From contig DAMBHY010000007.1 of the NCBI GenBank assembly GCA_032068765.1, positions 1 through 64,000 of the forward strand: 64,000 bases of DNA. The letters run 5' to 3'. Positions 42,815 through 51,034 of the stretch are shown here, one piece after another (position 1 is the stretch's first letter; each line of letters starts with the position of its first letter). Source of the DNA: DAMBHY01 sp032068765 (GTDB lineage: Bacteria > Bacteroidota > Bacteroidia > Bacteroidales > Dysgonomonadaceae). Both the position numbers and the translations under genes were made by a program. The notes under the pieces were generated by a model. That model ran no database searches. It saw only the letters and a list, made by a program, of their open reading frames with translations, and was not told where the DNA came from.

Positions 42815-44308
42815 CTATAGTGAAATCGGCGTATTATTGATGAAAGTTACAGCTTTCTGTATTTCCTTATACATGATGATGTCATCCTGAACAAAAGGCA
42901 CTTCCTTTCTAAAATCTTCGATGTAATTTTCTATAATTTTGGAAGATTTTAGTGGACGGCGGAATTCAAGAGCTTGTGCAGCGTTCATCAATTCGATAGC
43001 GAAAATCAAATCCAGATTGTCCATAATTTTACCCAGTTTTATAGCAGCGGTTGCACCCATACTTACGTGGTCTTCCTGTCCGTTGGACGAAACGATGGAA
43101 TCGCTTGCAGCAGAATGGCAGTACATTTTGTTCTGACTTACCAATGACGCGGCAGCGTATTGAGGAATCATGTAGCCTGAATTTAATCCCGGATTGGCTA
43201 CCAAAAATTCGGGGAGTTCGCGATTCCCCAGAATCAATTGAGCCGTACGGCGTTCCGAAATGTTTCCCAATTCTGCTAATGCGATAGAAAGGAAGTCAAA
43301 AATTAGAGCCAGCGGTTGTCCGTGGAAATTTCCTCCGGAAATGACTTCGTCATCATCAGGGAAAATGGTAGGATTATCAGTCACAGAATTAATTTCTGTC
43401 AATAAAACTGACTTTGCATATTCTATAGTATCTTTTGTTGAGCCGTGCACCTGAGGAACGCAGCGAAAAGAGTAGGGATCTTGCACGTGTTTCTTTTCGC
43501 GTGCGATAATTTCACTTCCTTGCAGAAATTTGCGCATGTGTTGAGCAGTTTCCAATTGTCCAAGATGAGGACGAATCAAATGTAGTTTTTCATCGAAAGG
43601 AGAAATCAATCCATCATAAGCATCTAATGAAATAGCTGCGATGAAATCTGCACGAAGAGATATTTTTTCGGCGCGCATAATTGCCCACACACCATGTGAA
43701 GACATGAATTGTGTTCCATTTAACAATGCGAGACCTTCTTTGCTCATTAGGGTGATAGGTTCCCATCCGAATTCGTCAAGAACTTCTTTAGCTTGTCTTT
43801 TTTCGCCTTTATAACGAACTTCTCCTTCGCCGATTAACGGCAAAAATAAGTTAGCTAATGGAGCTAAATCGCCCGATGCTCCGAGAGAACCACGGTCATA
43901 AACAATCGGAAGCACGTCATTATTGTAAAAATCGAGAATACGTTCAACCGTTTTTACCTGCACGCCGCTGTATCCAAAAGATAAAGCATGTGCTTTGAGC
44001 AGCAACATAAGTTTTACGATGACAGGTTGTACTTCATCTCCCACGCTGCAGGCGTGTGATTTCACCAAATTGGCTTGTAATGTTGATAAATCGTTCTGTG
44101 AAATTGAGCGATTACAAAGCGAACCGAAACCTGTTGTTACTCCATAAATCGGTTTTTCGCTTTCAGCTGCTTTTATGTCTAAATAATTACGGCAATGCTG
44201 AATGGCTTCGCGAGCATCGGTTGACAATTCGATGAATAAGTTGTCTTCGAGAATTTCTTGTATATCTTGAAAAGTGATCTGTTCTTGTCCTAAGATAAAT
44301 TTTTTCAT
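42815..44308 (-). CDS. hutH: Histidine ammonia-lyase
   Basis: This is a 497-residue enzyme that converts L-histidine to urocanate and ammonia, the first step of the hut pathway. The MIO cofactor forms from Ala144-Ser145-Gly146 in GSLGASGDLAPLA. YGVTTGFGSL at about 55-64 supplies the active-site tyrosine, and EDHVSMGATAA is in the C-terminal part. Length is normal for the family (about 500). It follows fchA by 9 bp, so it is well inside the operon. Confidence 0.97.
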   Translation of the reverse strand: MKKFILGQEQITFQDIQEILEDNLFIELSTDAREAIQHCRNYLDIKAAESEKPIYGVTTGFGSLCNRSISQNDLSTLQANLVKSHACSVGDEVQPVIVKLMLLLKAHALSFGYSGVQVKTVERILDFYNNDVLPIVYDRGSLGASGDLAPLANLFLPLIGEGEVRYKGEKRQAKEVLDEFGWEPITLMSKEGLALLNGTQFMSSHGVWAIMRAEKISLRADFIAAISLDAYDGLISPFDEKLHLIRPHLGQLETAQHMRKFLQGSEIIAREKKHVQDPYSFRCVPQVHGSTKDTIEYAKSVLLTEINSVTDNPTIFPDDDEVISGGNFHGQPLALIFDFLSIALAELGNISERRTAQLILGNRELPEFLVANPGLNSGYMIPQYAAASLVSQNKMYCHSAASDSIVSSNGQEDHVSMGATAAIKLGKIMDNLDLIFAIELMNAAQALEFRRPLKSSKIIENYIEDFRKEVPFVQDDIIMYKEIQKAVTFINNTPISL

Positions 44309-44317
44309 GACGGTAAA

Positions 44318-44944
44318 TTATAGTTGTGTTTTTACCCAAGCAAGTAGTTCTTGCTCTTTCGCTATTGCTTCGCGTTCCATTCTATCGCACTTTTCAGTAT
44401 ATTCTTTTACGAATACTTCGTCTTTCAGCGAACCTAAATTGATGCGCACATTCAAAATAGCTCCGAGAACAGCGTTACGGCAAGCCATCATGGCAACGCA
44501 ACCGTCAGTTACAGCGTTTTGATTTCCTTTGCGGGCAGTTTCTGCTATAGTGTCCAACATGTTGAAAGCGTTTTCAGCCACTTCCATCGGAACTTGTGCT
44601 GCAACTTTTGTAGCCTCTTGAATTTTTGCACTGCGTGCAGCTTTTTGTTCGTCCGTATCTTTTGGAAGTTTGAAAGCATCGAATACCAAGTTGTATGCAT
44701 CTGAATCGCGATCGATATCGTTTATGAATTTTTTTTGATTTTCAGCCATTTTAGCAGCAGTTTCTTTCATCCACTCTTCCACGTCTTCATATTTTTTCTT
44801 ACCGATGGTAAGATTTGACAACATTTCCGCCAATGCAGAAGCAATTGCTCCGTTTAAAGCAGAAATACTGCCACCGCCTGGAACAGGTTCACTTCCTGCT
44901 GTTTTTGCTAAGAATTCTTTAAGGGATAAATCTTGTAATTTCAT
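44318..44944 (-). CDS. fchA: Formimidoyltetrahydrofolate cyclodeaminase
   Basis: This is a 208-residue, all-helical FTCD C-terminal-type protein. It has LQDLSLKEFLAKTAGSEPVPGGGSISALNGAIASAL, the folate-site glycine-rich loop PVPGGGS, and NQNAVTDGCVAMMACRNA. It turns 5-formimino-THF into 5,10-methenyl-THF and ammonia. In animals it is fused to the formiminotransferase; here the two activities are separate genes (see 47135). The order is hutI - fchA - hutH, with gaps of 50 and 9 bp. Confidence 0.94.
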   Translation of the reverse strand: MKLQDLSLKEFLAKTAGSEPVPGGGSISALNGAIASALAEMLSNLTIGKKKYEDVEEWMKETAAKMAENQKKFINDIDRDSDAYNLVFDAFKLPKDTDEQKAARSAKIQEATKVAAQVPMEVAENAFNMLDTIAETARKGNQNAVTDGCVAMMACRNAVLGAILNVRINLGSLKDEVFVKEYTEKCDRMEREAIAKEQELLAWVKTQL

Positions 44945-44994
44945 TATATTATTGTTTTATATGTTATAAAAATATCACTTCTCACTATTACTTA

Positions 44995-46239
44995 TTAGTT
45001 TTTAACTACAACCTTTCCTTTCTTAATTACCATTTCCACAATATTCATTCCCACGTGATATGGAAGAAATTTGTAAGATGGAAACTGAAGGAGGATCATA
45101 TCGCCTTGTTTTCCTACGTCGATACTACCTATTTTATCTGCTCGGTCTATGGCGGCGGCACTGTTGATGGTGAATGCTGTAACTGCTTCTTCTGGAGAAA
45201 ATTTCATATAAATACATGACAAAGCGAAAAGTAGGGGTACGGATGCTGAAAATGAGCTACCTGGATTGAGATCGGTTGCCAAGGCAACAACACAATTATC
45301 GTCAATCATTTTTCGACCTCTGGCGAATTCTTCACGAAGTGAAAAAGCGGTGAGCGGAAGCAATGTGGCTACCACATCTTTTTCCGACATATCGTGGATT
45401 CCTTTATCCGATGCTTGCAAAAGATGGTCGGCAGATATACATCCAAGTTCGGATGCCAGTTCGGCTCCGCCAAATTGAACGATTTCATCGGCGTGAATTT
45501 TTAGTTTGAAGCCGTTTTCGCGAGCAGCCTGAAGATATCGGCGTGATTGTTCTATAGTGAACACATTGTTTTCGCAAAAGATATCCGCGAATTCTGCCAA
45601 GTTTTCTTTGGCTACCAAAGGCATCATTTCGTTTATGTTGAAATCGATGAATTCGTCCTCACGACCTTTCCATTCGACCGGCGTTGCATGCGCACCCATG
45701 AAAGTTGGGGCTATATCCATCGGATGAGTTTCGTTGAGACGGCGCATTACACGTAGTTGTTTTAATTCAGTTTCTTTATCAAGACCGTAACCGCTTTTGC
45801 CTTCTACGGTTGTGATTCCAAGTTTCATCATCGAGTCTAGACGCTTTGTGCCAATTTCGTAAAGTTCGTCTTCCGACGCCTCACGCGTTGCGCGTGTGGT
45901 ATTTACGATACCGCCGCCACGGTTCATAATGTCCATGTAGCTGTCGCCACGCATTCGCCACGAAAATTCCTCTTCCCGATAACCTCCAAACACGAAATGT
46001 GTATGTGGGTCAACAAATCCAGGAAGGAGTGCCTTGCCTGTAGCATCAATAACTTCGTAGTTGGCTTCGTCTACGGGAATACTTTCGCCTTGTTTCAATA
46101 CATGCGAAATAATTTTGTCCGTAACGATGACTGTTCCGTTTTTAATTACATACAAATCGCTCATTTGCTTGCCGGGCTTCCCTTTAAATCCACTGCATGT
46201 AACTACTTGTGATGCGTTTTTTATAATTATGTTATTCAT
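44995..46239 (-). CDS. hutI: Imidazolonepropionase
   Basis: This is about 414 residues from the ATG at 46239; the longer frame from 46248 would need TTG. It is an amidohydrolase with the metal-site HTHFVFGG, GKSGYGLDKETELKQLRVM, HADEIVQFGGAELA and ATDLNPGSS. It opens 4-imidazolone-5-propionate to N-formimino-glutamate, the third hut step. It is separated from pnuC upstream by an unusual gap of about 300 bp, but no terminator is seen there. Confidence 0.96.
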   Translation of the reverse strand: MNNIIIKNASQVVTCSGFKGKPGKQMSDLYVIKNGTVIVTDKIISHVLKQGESIPVDEANYEVIDATGKALLPGFVDPHTHFVFGGYREEEFSWRMRGDSYMDIMNRGGGIVNTTRATREASEDELYEIGTKRLDSMMKLGITTVEGKSGYGLDKETELKQLRVMRRLNETHPMDIAPTFMGAHATPVEWKGREDEFIDFNINEMMPLVAKENLAEFADIFCENNVFTIEQSRRYLQAARENGFKLKIHADEIVQFGGAELASELGCISADHLLQASDKGIHDMSEKDVVATLLPLTAFSLREEFARGRKMIDDNCVVALATDLNPGSSFSASVPLLFALSCIYMKFSPEEAVTAFTINSAAAIDRADKIGSIDVGKQGDMILLQFPSYKFLPYHVGMNIVEMVIKKGKVVVKN

Positions 46240-46542
46240 AAATTTCAATATTATATTCAGTTTGAGAATAAAAATAGATAAAAACTGCTATAGCAAATAC
46301 ATATTCCGATGTGAAGTCTTGTCACAAATAATTTTCTAACTTCTTACGCACTTGTTTTCCAATATTTTTTATTTACTTGTAATAAAAATTGACATTTAGC
46401 TAATTTCTATACTTTTTCGTCTTTCTCAATATTACTTTTTATTCCTAATTGGCACTTTACTATTTCTCCTCAAGTCATTTATGTATTCTTAACTTGACTT
46501 TCCTTTTCCCTCAAATGAAATTTTGAGTATTTTAAGTGATCT
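46240..46542. other. 303-bp gap between hutI and pnuC
   Basis: I see no gene on either strand. There is a weak hairpin near the pnuC stop (minus strand CTCAAA...TTTGAG, no T-run). A TTGGCAC at 46450 lacks the GC required at the -12 position of a sigma-54 promoter. It could be a decayed gene or a spacer holding an internal promoter that I cannot identify. Confidence 0.5.
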
Positions 46543-47115
46543 TTACATCTCTGACGCTGTTTTCCTTCTCCATTCTTTCCATCCCAATATTGCCAAAATC
46601 AAAAATACAGCATATTGAAAACTCGTGAAATATAAGCCTTGCGAAGCAAATATAGGAATGGAAACAATGTTTCCCACAATCCAGAAAATCCAGTTTTCCA
46701 ACTTTTTAAAAGCCATCAAAATAGTAGCCACCAAGAAAAATGATATGTTGAAAGCATCAATGTATGGGAGGTACTCTTTTTCGTAAGTATTTGTTTTCAA
46801 AAGAATCAGCAAAACCGCCGCGTATAGAACTGTAACCCCAAGCCACGACCAGATATTCTGCGCTGAAGTGTTTCGAGTAATCTGCAATTTTCCACTGTTC
46901 GTATCAGTCCGCGACCAATTATACCATCCGTAGATGTTAGAAATGAGGTAGAACGCGTTGATACCTGCATTTGCATATAAATTGGCCTGGAAGCATATAT
47001 ATATGTAAACAATTACGTTAGCAATACCGAAAGGAAATACCATAATGTTTTCCTTGCGGGCATACCAAACGCTCACGATTCCTAATGCAGCTGCAACGAG
47101 TTCTAACCAATTCAT
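46543..47115 (-). CDS. pnuC: PnuC family nicotinamide riboside transporter
   Basis: This is a 190-residue membrane protein with about seven helices. The family WxxW substrate motif is present in YGWYNWSR, and ENIMVFPFGIANVIVYIYI and PYIDAFNISFFLVATILM are typical blocks. It likely takes up nicotinamide riboside by facilitated diffusion, trapped by phosphorylation to feed NAD synthesis. It starts 19 bp after ftcD, inside the hut operon. HutU needs tightly bound NAD+ as catalytic cofactor, which offers a reason for the placement. No TPP riboswitch is seen, so PnuT (thiamine) is less likely. Confidence 0.88.
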   Translation of the reverse strand: MNWLELVAAALGIVSVWYARKENIMVFPFGIANVIVYIYICFQANLYANAGINAFYLISNIYGWYNWSRTDTNSGKLQITRNTSAQNIWSWLGVTVLYAAVLLILLKTNTYEKEYLPYIDAFNISFFLVATILMAFKKLENWIFWIVGNIVSIPIFASQGLYFTSFQYAVFLILAILGWKEWRRKTASEM

Positions 47116-47134
47116 AATACTATCCGAAACGGGA

Positions 47135-48031
47135 TTATTCCATTATACGGGATTCGAGAATCTGTTCTGCTTTGAAGTTTTCAATGCCGAGATAATATTC
47201 TGCGCAGTCGATTAACGCCATCATTGGCACTAATCCTATAACCTCACTTCCTACGATAGAAACACCATATCGTTGCGCTTCCATGCGTACCATTTCATGA
47301 GCACGATATACTGCGGTTTTAGTATAGTCTGTCAGGTTCATAGAAACTTGCACAATTCCTCTATCATGCAATTCTACGCCCATACCTTTACAGTAACGAA
47401 GTCCGCCTCCGATAAAGCGAACTTTCTTCGCGATAGCGTCTGCAATTTTAATATCGTTAGTGTTTAGATTTACATTATATGCAACAAGCGGCATGCGCGC
47501 ACCGATTGCAACTGTTCCGGCAGTAGGATGTTGTTCTGCAGGACCATAATCTGGTTTCCATTCGTTTTGTTTAATTTTTTCGCCCATACCTTCAAACTCT
47601 CCTTTTCGGATAGCTGCCAAGTTTTCGCGGTGGGGAGCAGATGCAGATTTTTCGTATAAGAAAACCGGAAAGTTGTATTTTTCAGACACTTCTTTTGCCA
47701 CGTCTTTTGAAAGAGCTATCGCTTCTTCAGTTGTAACGTTTTTGATAGGAATAAAAGGAACAACGTCCACAGCTCCCATGCGAGGATGCTGACCGCTGTG
47801 TTTGGTCATGTCGATTAATTCTACAGCTTTGCCAATAGCTTCGATAACAGCGGCTTTCAATTCTTCGGGTTCACCAACTACTGTCACTACTGAACGATTA
47901 TGATCTTCGTCACTGCTGTAGTCCAATAGTTTCACGTTGTTTTTGCCACGAAAGCAGTCTACTATTTTTTCGATTTTGTCTTTATCGCGTCCTTCACTGA
48001 AGTTTGGAACGCATTCCATGATTTTGTTCAT
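47135..48031 (-). CDS. ftcD: Glutamate formimidoyltransferase
   Basis: This is about 298 residues from the ATG at 48031, which begins MNKIMECVPNFSEGRDKDKI; the longer frame adds 14 unconserved residues. It is the FTCD N-terminal-type enzyme transferring the formimino group from formimino-glutamate to tetrahydrofolate. Signatures are CVPNFSEG, SGQHPRMGAVDVVPFIP and HPTAGTVAIGARMPLVAYNV. Its partner cyclodeaminase is the separate gene at 44318. It follows hutU by 87 bp. Confidence 0.95.
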   Translation of the reverse strand: MNKIMECVPNFSEGRDKDKIEKIVDCFRGKNNVKLLDYSSDEDHNRSVVTVVGEPEELKAAVIEAIGKAVELIDMTKHSGQHPRMGAVDVVPFIPIKNVTTEEAIALSKDVAKEVSEKYNFPVFLYEKSASAPHRENLAAIRKGEFEGMGEKIKQNEWKPDYGPAEQHPTAGTVAIGARMPLVAYNVNLNTNDIKIADAIAKKVRFIGGGLRYCKGMGVELHDRGIVQVSMNLTDYTKTAVYRAHEMVRMEAQRYGVSIVGSEVIGLVPMMALIDCAEYYLGIENFKAEQILESRIME

Positions 48032-48118
48032 AATAAGTTTGTTGTATATATGTTTTAGTTGTATAATTTTCAATTGTATCTAAACCTTCTTCATTGGTGA
48101 ATCCATATCTTTAATCTA

Positions 48119-50101
48119 TTATAAATCAAGATTCTTCAAGATCTCCTCATTCACTAAATAAGGCAAAGTAATATGATATCCTTCGGCATGTGATTGATTA
48201 AACTCTTCTACAGTGCTCATCGCATTCTCGTTGCGAGCCCAAGAACGGCGCGCAACACCACCCATCACATCCCACAACATCGCAGAGCGAAGAATATTAT
48301 CCACACGTTCACTTCCGTCACAAACCATACCAAAACCGCCGTTGATAGCTTTTCCGATACCGACGCCTCCACCGTTGTGAAGTGCCACGAGACTCATACC
48401 ACGAGCCGCGTTGCCGGCAAAGCATTGAACTGCCATGTCAGCCATTACATTGCTTCCGTCTTTGATATTGGAAGTTTCGCGAAAAGGAGAGTCAGTACCG
48501 CTTACATCGTGGTGGTCACGACCAAGCATGATAGGTCCGACTTCGCCGTTGCGCACCATTTCGTTGAACTTCAAGGCGATGTTCATTCTTCCCAGTGCGT
48601 CCTGATAAAGAATGCGTGCCTGTGTTCCTACAACGAGTTTGTTCTTCTCCGCGTCGCGTATCCAAACCCAGTTATCCATATCCTGTCCACGACGATTAGG
48701 GTCGATACAATCCATGGCCGCTTTATCGGTTTTTATCAAATCTTCCTTTTTTCCGCTCAGGCAAACCCAACGGAAAGGTCCATAACCATAATCAAACAAT
48801 TCCGGACCCATAATATCTTCAACATAAGACGGCCAGATAAAACCATCCTTTTCATCCACTCCGTTTTTGGAAATTTCCTTTACTCCAGCATCGTATATCG
48901 CTTTCATAAATGAGTTTCCATAATCGAAGAAATAAGTACCATTGGCTACTAATCTCTTAATTACGTTGTAATGACGAATAAGTGATTTGTCCACAAGTTG
49001 ATGGAATTTTTCGCGGTCTTCCTTCAATAGTCGGGTTCTTTCTTCAAATGAAATTCCGGCAGGACAATAACCTCCTGTATAAGGTTCATGACACGAAGTT
49101 TGATCACTTAATAATTCGATATGTATATTGTTGTCGGCTGCGTATTCCAGCAAGTCCACCACGTTACCATGATAAGCAATAGAATGTGCTTCTTTTTTTT
49201 CCATTGCTTCCTTCGCCCAACCGAATGCTTCGCTGGCGTCATTTGTGATGCGTTGTACCCATCCCTGAGAATGTCTCGTTTGGATGCGAGAGTAGTCAAC
49301 TTCTGCTACTATTGATGCTGCACCTGCGATATCGGCTGCCTTAGGTTGAGCACCGCTCATTCCTCCCAAACCGCTGGAAACAAACAAATGTCCACGCAAA
49401 TCTCCGTCTTGAGGAATTCCCAACTTCATACGTCCTGCGTTCAATAATGTGTTGAATGTTCCGTGTACAATTCCCTGAGGACCAATGTACATCCATCCTC
49501 CGGCAGTCATTTGTCCATAGTTTGCTACACCCATTTGCGCTGCAATTTCCCAGTCTTTGAGATTGTCAAACATACCAATCATCATAGAATTGGTGATAAT
49601 TACGCGTGGCGCGTCAGGTTTGGATTGGAATAATCCGAGAGGGTGTCCGCTTTCAACTACCAATGTTTGGTCTTGTGTAAGCTCTTCAAGATACATTTTG
49701 ATAAGGCGGTACTGCATCCAGTTTTGACAAACTTGTCCGGTTTCACCGTACGTCACCAGTTCGTAAGGATAAAGTGCAATGTCGAAGCAAAGGTTGTTGT
49801 CAATCATCACCTGGAAAGCTTTCCCTTCGATACATTTTCCTTTGTATTCGTCAATGCATTTAGCCTTCATATCACCTTGCGGACGAAAACGATAACCGTA
49901 GATTTTGCCTCTTGTTTTCAATTCTTCCAAAAATTCGGGAGCTACTTTCTCGTGAAGTTCTGAAGGTATATATCTTAATGCGTTTTTTAAAGCGGTTTCT
50001 GTTTGACTTTTTGTTAATCTAAATCCCCTGTCGGGAGCGCGGCGAATTCCTTCTTGAAACTGAGGGTATTCGGGTAATTCTTTGGATAGAGTGAAGTTCA
50101 T
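48119..50101 (-). CDS. hutU: Urocanate hydratase, long form
   Basis: This is about 660 residues from the ATG at 50101. The frame runs on to 50143, but that lies upstream of the predicted transcript start. It converts urocanate to 4-imidazolone-5-propionate using NAD+ as electrophile: NAD-region SSGLGGMSGAQPKAA, the catalytic-cysteine region YCPAGISFEERTR, and GRDHHDVSGTDSPFRE. It is about 100 residues longer than the 555-residue proteobacterial HutU and similar in length to eukaryotic urocanase. It is first in the hut operon. Confidence 0.96.
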   Translation of the reverse strand: MNFTLSKELPEYPQFQEGIRRAPDRGFRLTKSQTETALKNALRYIPSELHEKVAPEFLEELKTRGKIYGYRFRPQGDMKAKCIDEYKGKCIEGKAFQVMIDNNLCFDIALYPYELVTYGETGQVCQNWMQYRLIKMYLEELTQDQTLVVESGHPLGLFQSKPDAPRVIITNSMMIGMFDNLKDWEIAAQMGVANYGQMTAGGWMYIGPQGIVHGTFNTLLNAGRMKLGIPQDGDLRGHLFVSSGLGGMSGAQPKAADIAGAASIVAEVDYSRIQTRHSQGWVQRITNDASEAFGWAKEAMEKKEAHSIAYHGNVVDLLEYAADNNIHIELLSDQTSCHEPYTGGYCPAGISFEERTRLLKEDREKFHQLVDKSLIRHYNVIKRLVANGTYFFDYGNSFMKAIYDAGVKEISKNGVDEKDGFIWPSYVEDIMGPELFDYGYGPFRWVCLSGKKEDLIKTDKAAMDCIDPNRRGQDMDNWVWIRDAEKNKLVVGTQARILYQDALGRMNIALKFNEMVRNGEVGPIMLGRDHHDVSGTDSPFRETSNIKDGSNVMADMAVQCFAGNAARGMSLVALHNGGGVGIGKAINGGFGMVCDGSERVDNILRSAMLWDVMGGVARRSWARNENAMSTVEEFNQSHAEGYHITLPYLVNEEILKNLDL

Positions 50102-50140
50102 ATTTGATTTATTTGAATTGTTACAATGTATTTTGATAAG

Positions 50141-50171
50141 CAAAAGTAATTAAAATTAAGTTGGAGGCAAA
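50141..50171 (-). promoter_or_regulatory. Promoter of the hut operon
   Basis: The minus strand reads TTTG (50171-50168), a 19-bp spacer, then TACTTTTG (50148-50141), an exact TTTG-N19-TAnnTTTG. The start of transcription would be near 50134, about 33 bases before the ATG at 50101. Confidence 0.7.
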
Positions 50172-50250
50172 ATTAATAATTAGTTTTCAAACCCTTTAAA
50201 TCATTGGTTTTTTATTAGAAAATTTGAAGAGAGATTCTTAATTTTGTACA

Positions 50251-51027
50251 ATGAAAACGAATTCTCATAAATTAGAAATTTGTGCTAATTCAGTAACAAG
50301 CTGTATAGAGGCAGAAAAAGGCGGAGCTTATCGTGTGGAACTTTGTGCTGGAATTCCAGAAGGCGGAACCACACCGTCTTACGGAGATATGGTGGCAGCC
50401 CGCGACAGTTTAAAAGAATGCAAACTCAATGTTATCATTCGTCCTCGAGGAGGCGATTTCTTGTATTCTGCTTTGGAACATAAGATTATGCTGCATGATA
50501 TCGAAATAGCACGAAAGTTAGGAGTTGACGGTGTTGTCATTGGATGTCTCACCGCCGAAGGTGAAGTTGATATGATTCGCAACAGAGAACTGATTGACGC
50601 TTCAGGAGATTTGCCTGTTACCTTCCACAGAGCATTTGATATGACACGAAACCCCTTTGATAGTTTGGAACAAATTATTGAACTCGGATGCGCGAGAATA
50701 TTAACCTCTGGTCAGAAAACTACCGCAGAAGAAGGTATGGAACTTATCGCTCAATTAGTAGAAAAAGCGCAAAACAGAATTGTCATTATGCCTGGTAGCG
50801 GCGTCAATTTGAATAATATTGAGAAAATAGCTCATTCTACAAAGGCGCAGGAATTTCACATGTCCGGACGAAAATCCGTGTTGAGTGAAATGAAATTCAG
50901 AAATCCAAATGTCTCAATGGGCGGAATTAACATCACCATTCCCGAATATGAGCAATTAATTACCGATAATGAATTGGTGTCGAAAGTGGTTACTAAGTTA
51001 TCTGAAATAAACAAAAATTATAATTAG
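50251..51027 (+). CDS. cutC: CutC family copper homeostasis / TIM-barrel protein
   Basis: This is a 258-residue cytoplasmic TIM-barrel protein of the CutC family: LEICANSVTSCIEAEKGGAYRVELC, RPRGGDFLYSALE, FHRAFDMTRNPFDSLEQI and GSGVNLNNIEKIA. A direct role in copper handling is disputed for the family, and some members act as ribose/uridine-related hydrolases. A TAATTTTG box at 50239-50246 with TTAG 20 bp upstream would place the transcript start on or next to the ATG, so the mRNA may be leaderless. GH20 follows after 7 bp. Confidence 0.9.
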   Translation: MKTNSHKLEICANSVTSCIEAEKGGAYRVELCAGIPEGGTTPSYGDMVAARDSLKECKLNVIIRPRGGDFLYSALEHKIMLHDIEIARKLGVDGVVIGCLTAEGEVDMIRNRELIDASGDLPVTFHRAFDMTRNPFDSLEQIIELGCARILTSGQKTTAEEGMELIAQLVEKAQNRIVIMPGSGVNLNNIEKIAHSTKAQEFHMSGRKSVLSEMKFRNPNVSMGGINITIPEYEQLITDNELVSKVVTKLSEINKNYN

Positions 51028-51034
51028 TATATAG

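Noticed and set aside
46450..46468. TTGGCAC element resembling a sigma-54 promoter between hutI and pnuC
   Set aside because: Ten bases after GG there is TT and not GC, and it points away from both neighbouring genes.
47116..47134. Thiamine pyrophosphate riboswitch before the PnuC-type gene
   Set aside because: Only 19 bp separate it from ftcD, too short for the aptamer, so the thiamine (PnuT) reading is not supported.
48194..48913. 239-codon frame antisense to hutU
   Set aside because: It is the shadow of a well-supported urocanase gene, with no family match or promoter.
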